NCBI GenBank assembly: GCA_041398025.1
Contig: JAWKVM010000024.1
Location: 104,931 to 168,930, forward strand
Direction: 5' to 3'
DNA from: JANQPX01 sp041398025
GTDB lineage: Bacteria > Pseudomonadota > Alphaproteobacteria > Geminicoccales > Geminicoccaceae
DNA: 64,000 nt
Shown: positions 63,881 to 64,000 of the stretch, one piece after another
How the letters are laid out: every line of letters begins with the position of its first letter
How positions within the stretch are numbered: the first letter of the stretch is position 1
Program-made: the position numbers and the translations under genes
Notes under the pieces: generated by a model
Seen by the model: only the letters and a program-made list of their open reading frames with translations
The model's database searches: none
Told to the model about the DNA's origin: nothing

Positions 63881-64000
63881 CGTTTCCCTGCTCAAATCCT
63901 CGAGCGAAACGAATTGCCCCAGCCAATCACGGTCAAGCGCCGACTCTTTCATCAAAAGCGGTCGGCCGGCGCCGGCACCAGCACATGGTAATGGCCGGGC
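63881..64000. other. Window end, probable mobile DNA
   Basis: The last 120 bases show no complete gene. The minus strand keeps an open frame (MKESALDRDWLGQFVSLEDL) leading into the IS1182 remnant, which may belong to another truncated gene extending beyond the window. Confidence 0.35.

Overview
The window reads as a GC-rich alphaproteobacterial chromosome. This rests on codon usage, the ATGA/TGATG-coupled operons, a urtABCDE-ureDABCEFG urea/urease locus, a PutP-type sensor kinase, and a truncated ScfR-type regulator. No rRNA, tRNA or CRISPR array was seen. I would not name a genus. Metabolic modules fill the middle and both ends carry degraded mobile DNA.

Layout. 1-1533: 3' part of a SARP-like/alpha-beta hydrolase fusion. 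1623-3780: mobile-element graveyard (helicase-like fragment, conjugative signal peptidase tail, IS481 and IS3 remnants). 3869-9478 (minus): an unusual three-gene unit made of an ATP-grasp ligase, a 1018-residue sensor-MFS fusion and an orphan ABC substrate-binding protein. 9852-14534: signalling operon of a PAS histidine kinase, an Rcp1-type response regulator and a REC-REC-GGDEF-EAL protein. 14734-24255: tryptophan/kynurenine/anthranilate catabolic operon through 2-aminobenzoyl-CoA, with its own MarR regulator and an AT-rich palindrome upstream. 24403-26564: PQQ-type sugar dehydrogenase-like protein and a C26 glutamine-amidotransferase-like hydrolase.

26795-39661: nitrogen-scavenging locus. 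A well-matched sigma-54 promoter precedes urtA, followed by the urea ABC transporter and urease structural and accessory genes. It is broken by two repeat-filled insertions (urtD/urtE and ureB/ureC). These carry a dispersed palindromic element, with a further copy after ureG, a degenerate 82-92 bp tandem repeat and a 27 bp tandem repeat. 40140-52544: quaternary-amine locus. A proVWX-like transporter is translationally coupled to a formylglycine-generating enzyme, which probably matures the choline sulfatase (betC) encoded 7 kb away. A GlxA/AraC-type regulator, an EamA permease, a CntA/GbcA-like Rieske oxygenase, two SDRs (one frameshifted) and a carnitine-dehydrogenase-like enzyme accompany it.

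52551-57840: photolyase, PutP-histidine kinase with a small membrane protein and response regulator, and a ScfR-type regulator cut off by a decayed IS3 element (57847-59033). 59789-61354: a Fic AMP-transferase stranded between mobile remnants. 61734-64000: nested remnants of IS66, IS110 and IS1182 elements. Several frameshifts in otherwise conserved genes (ligase start near 20.3 kb, SDR near 51.3 kb) could be true decay or assembly error; reads would decide.
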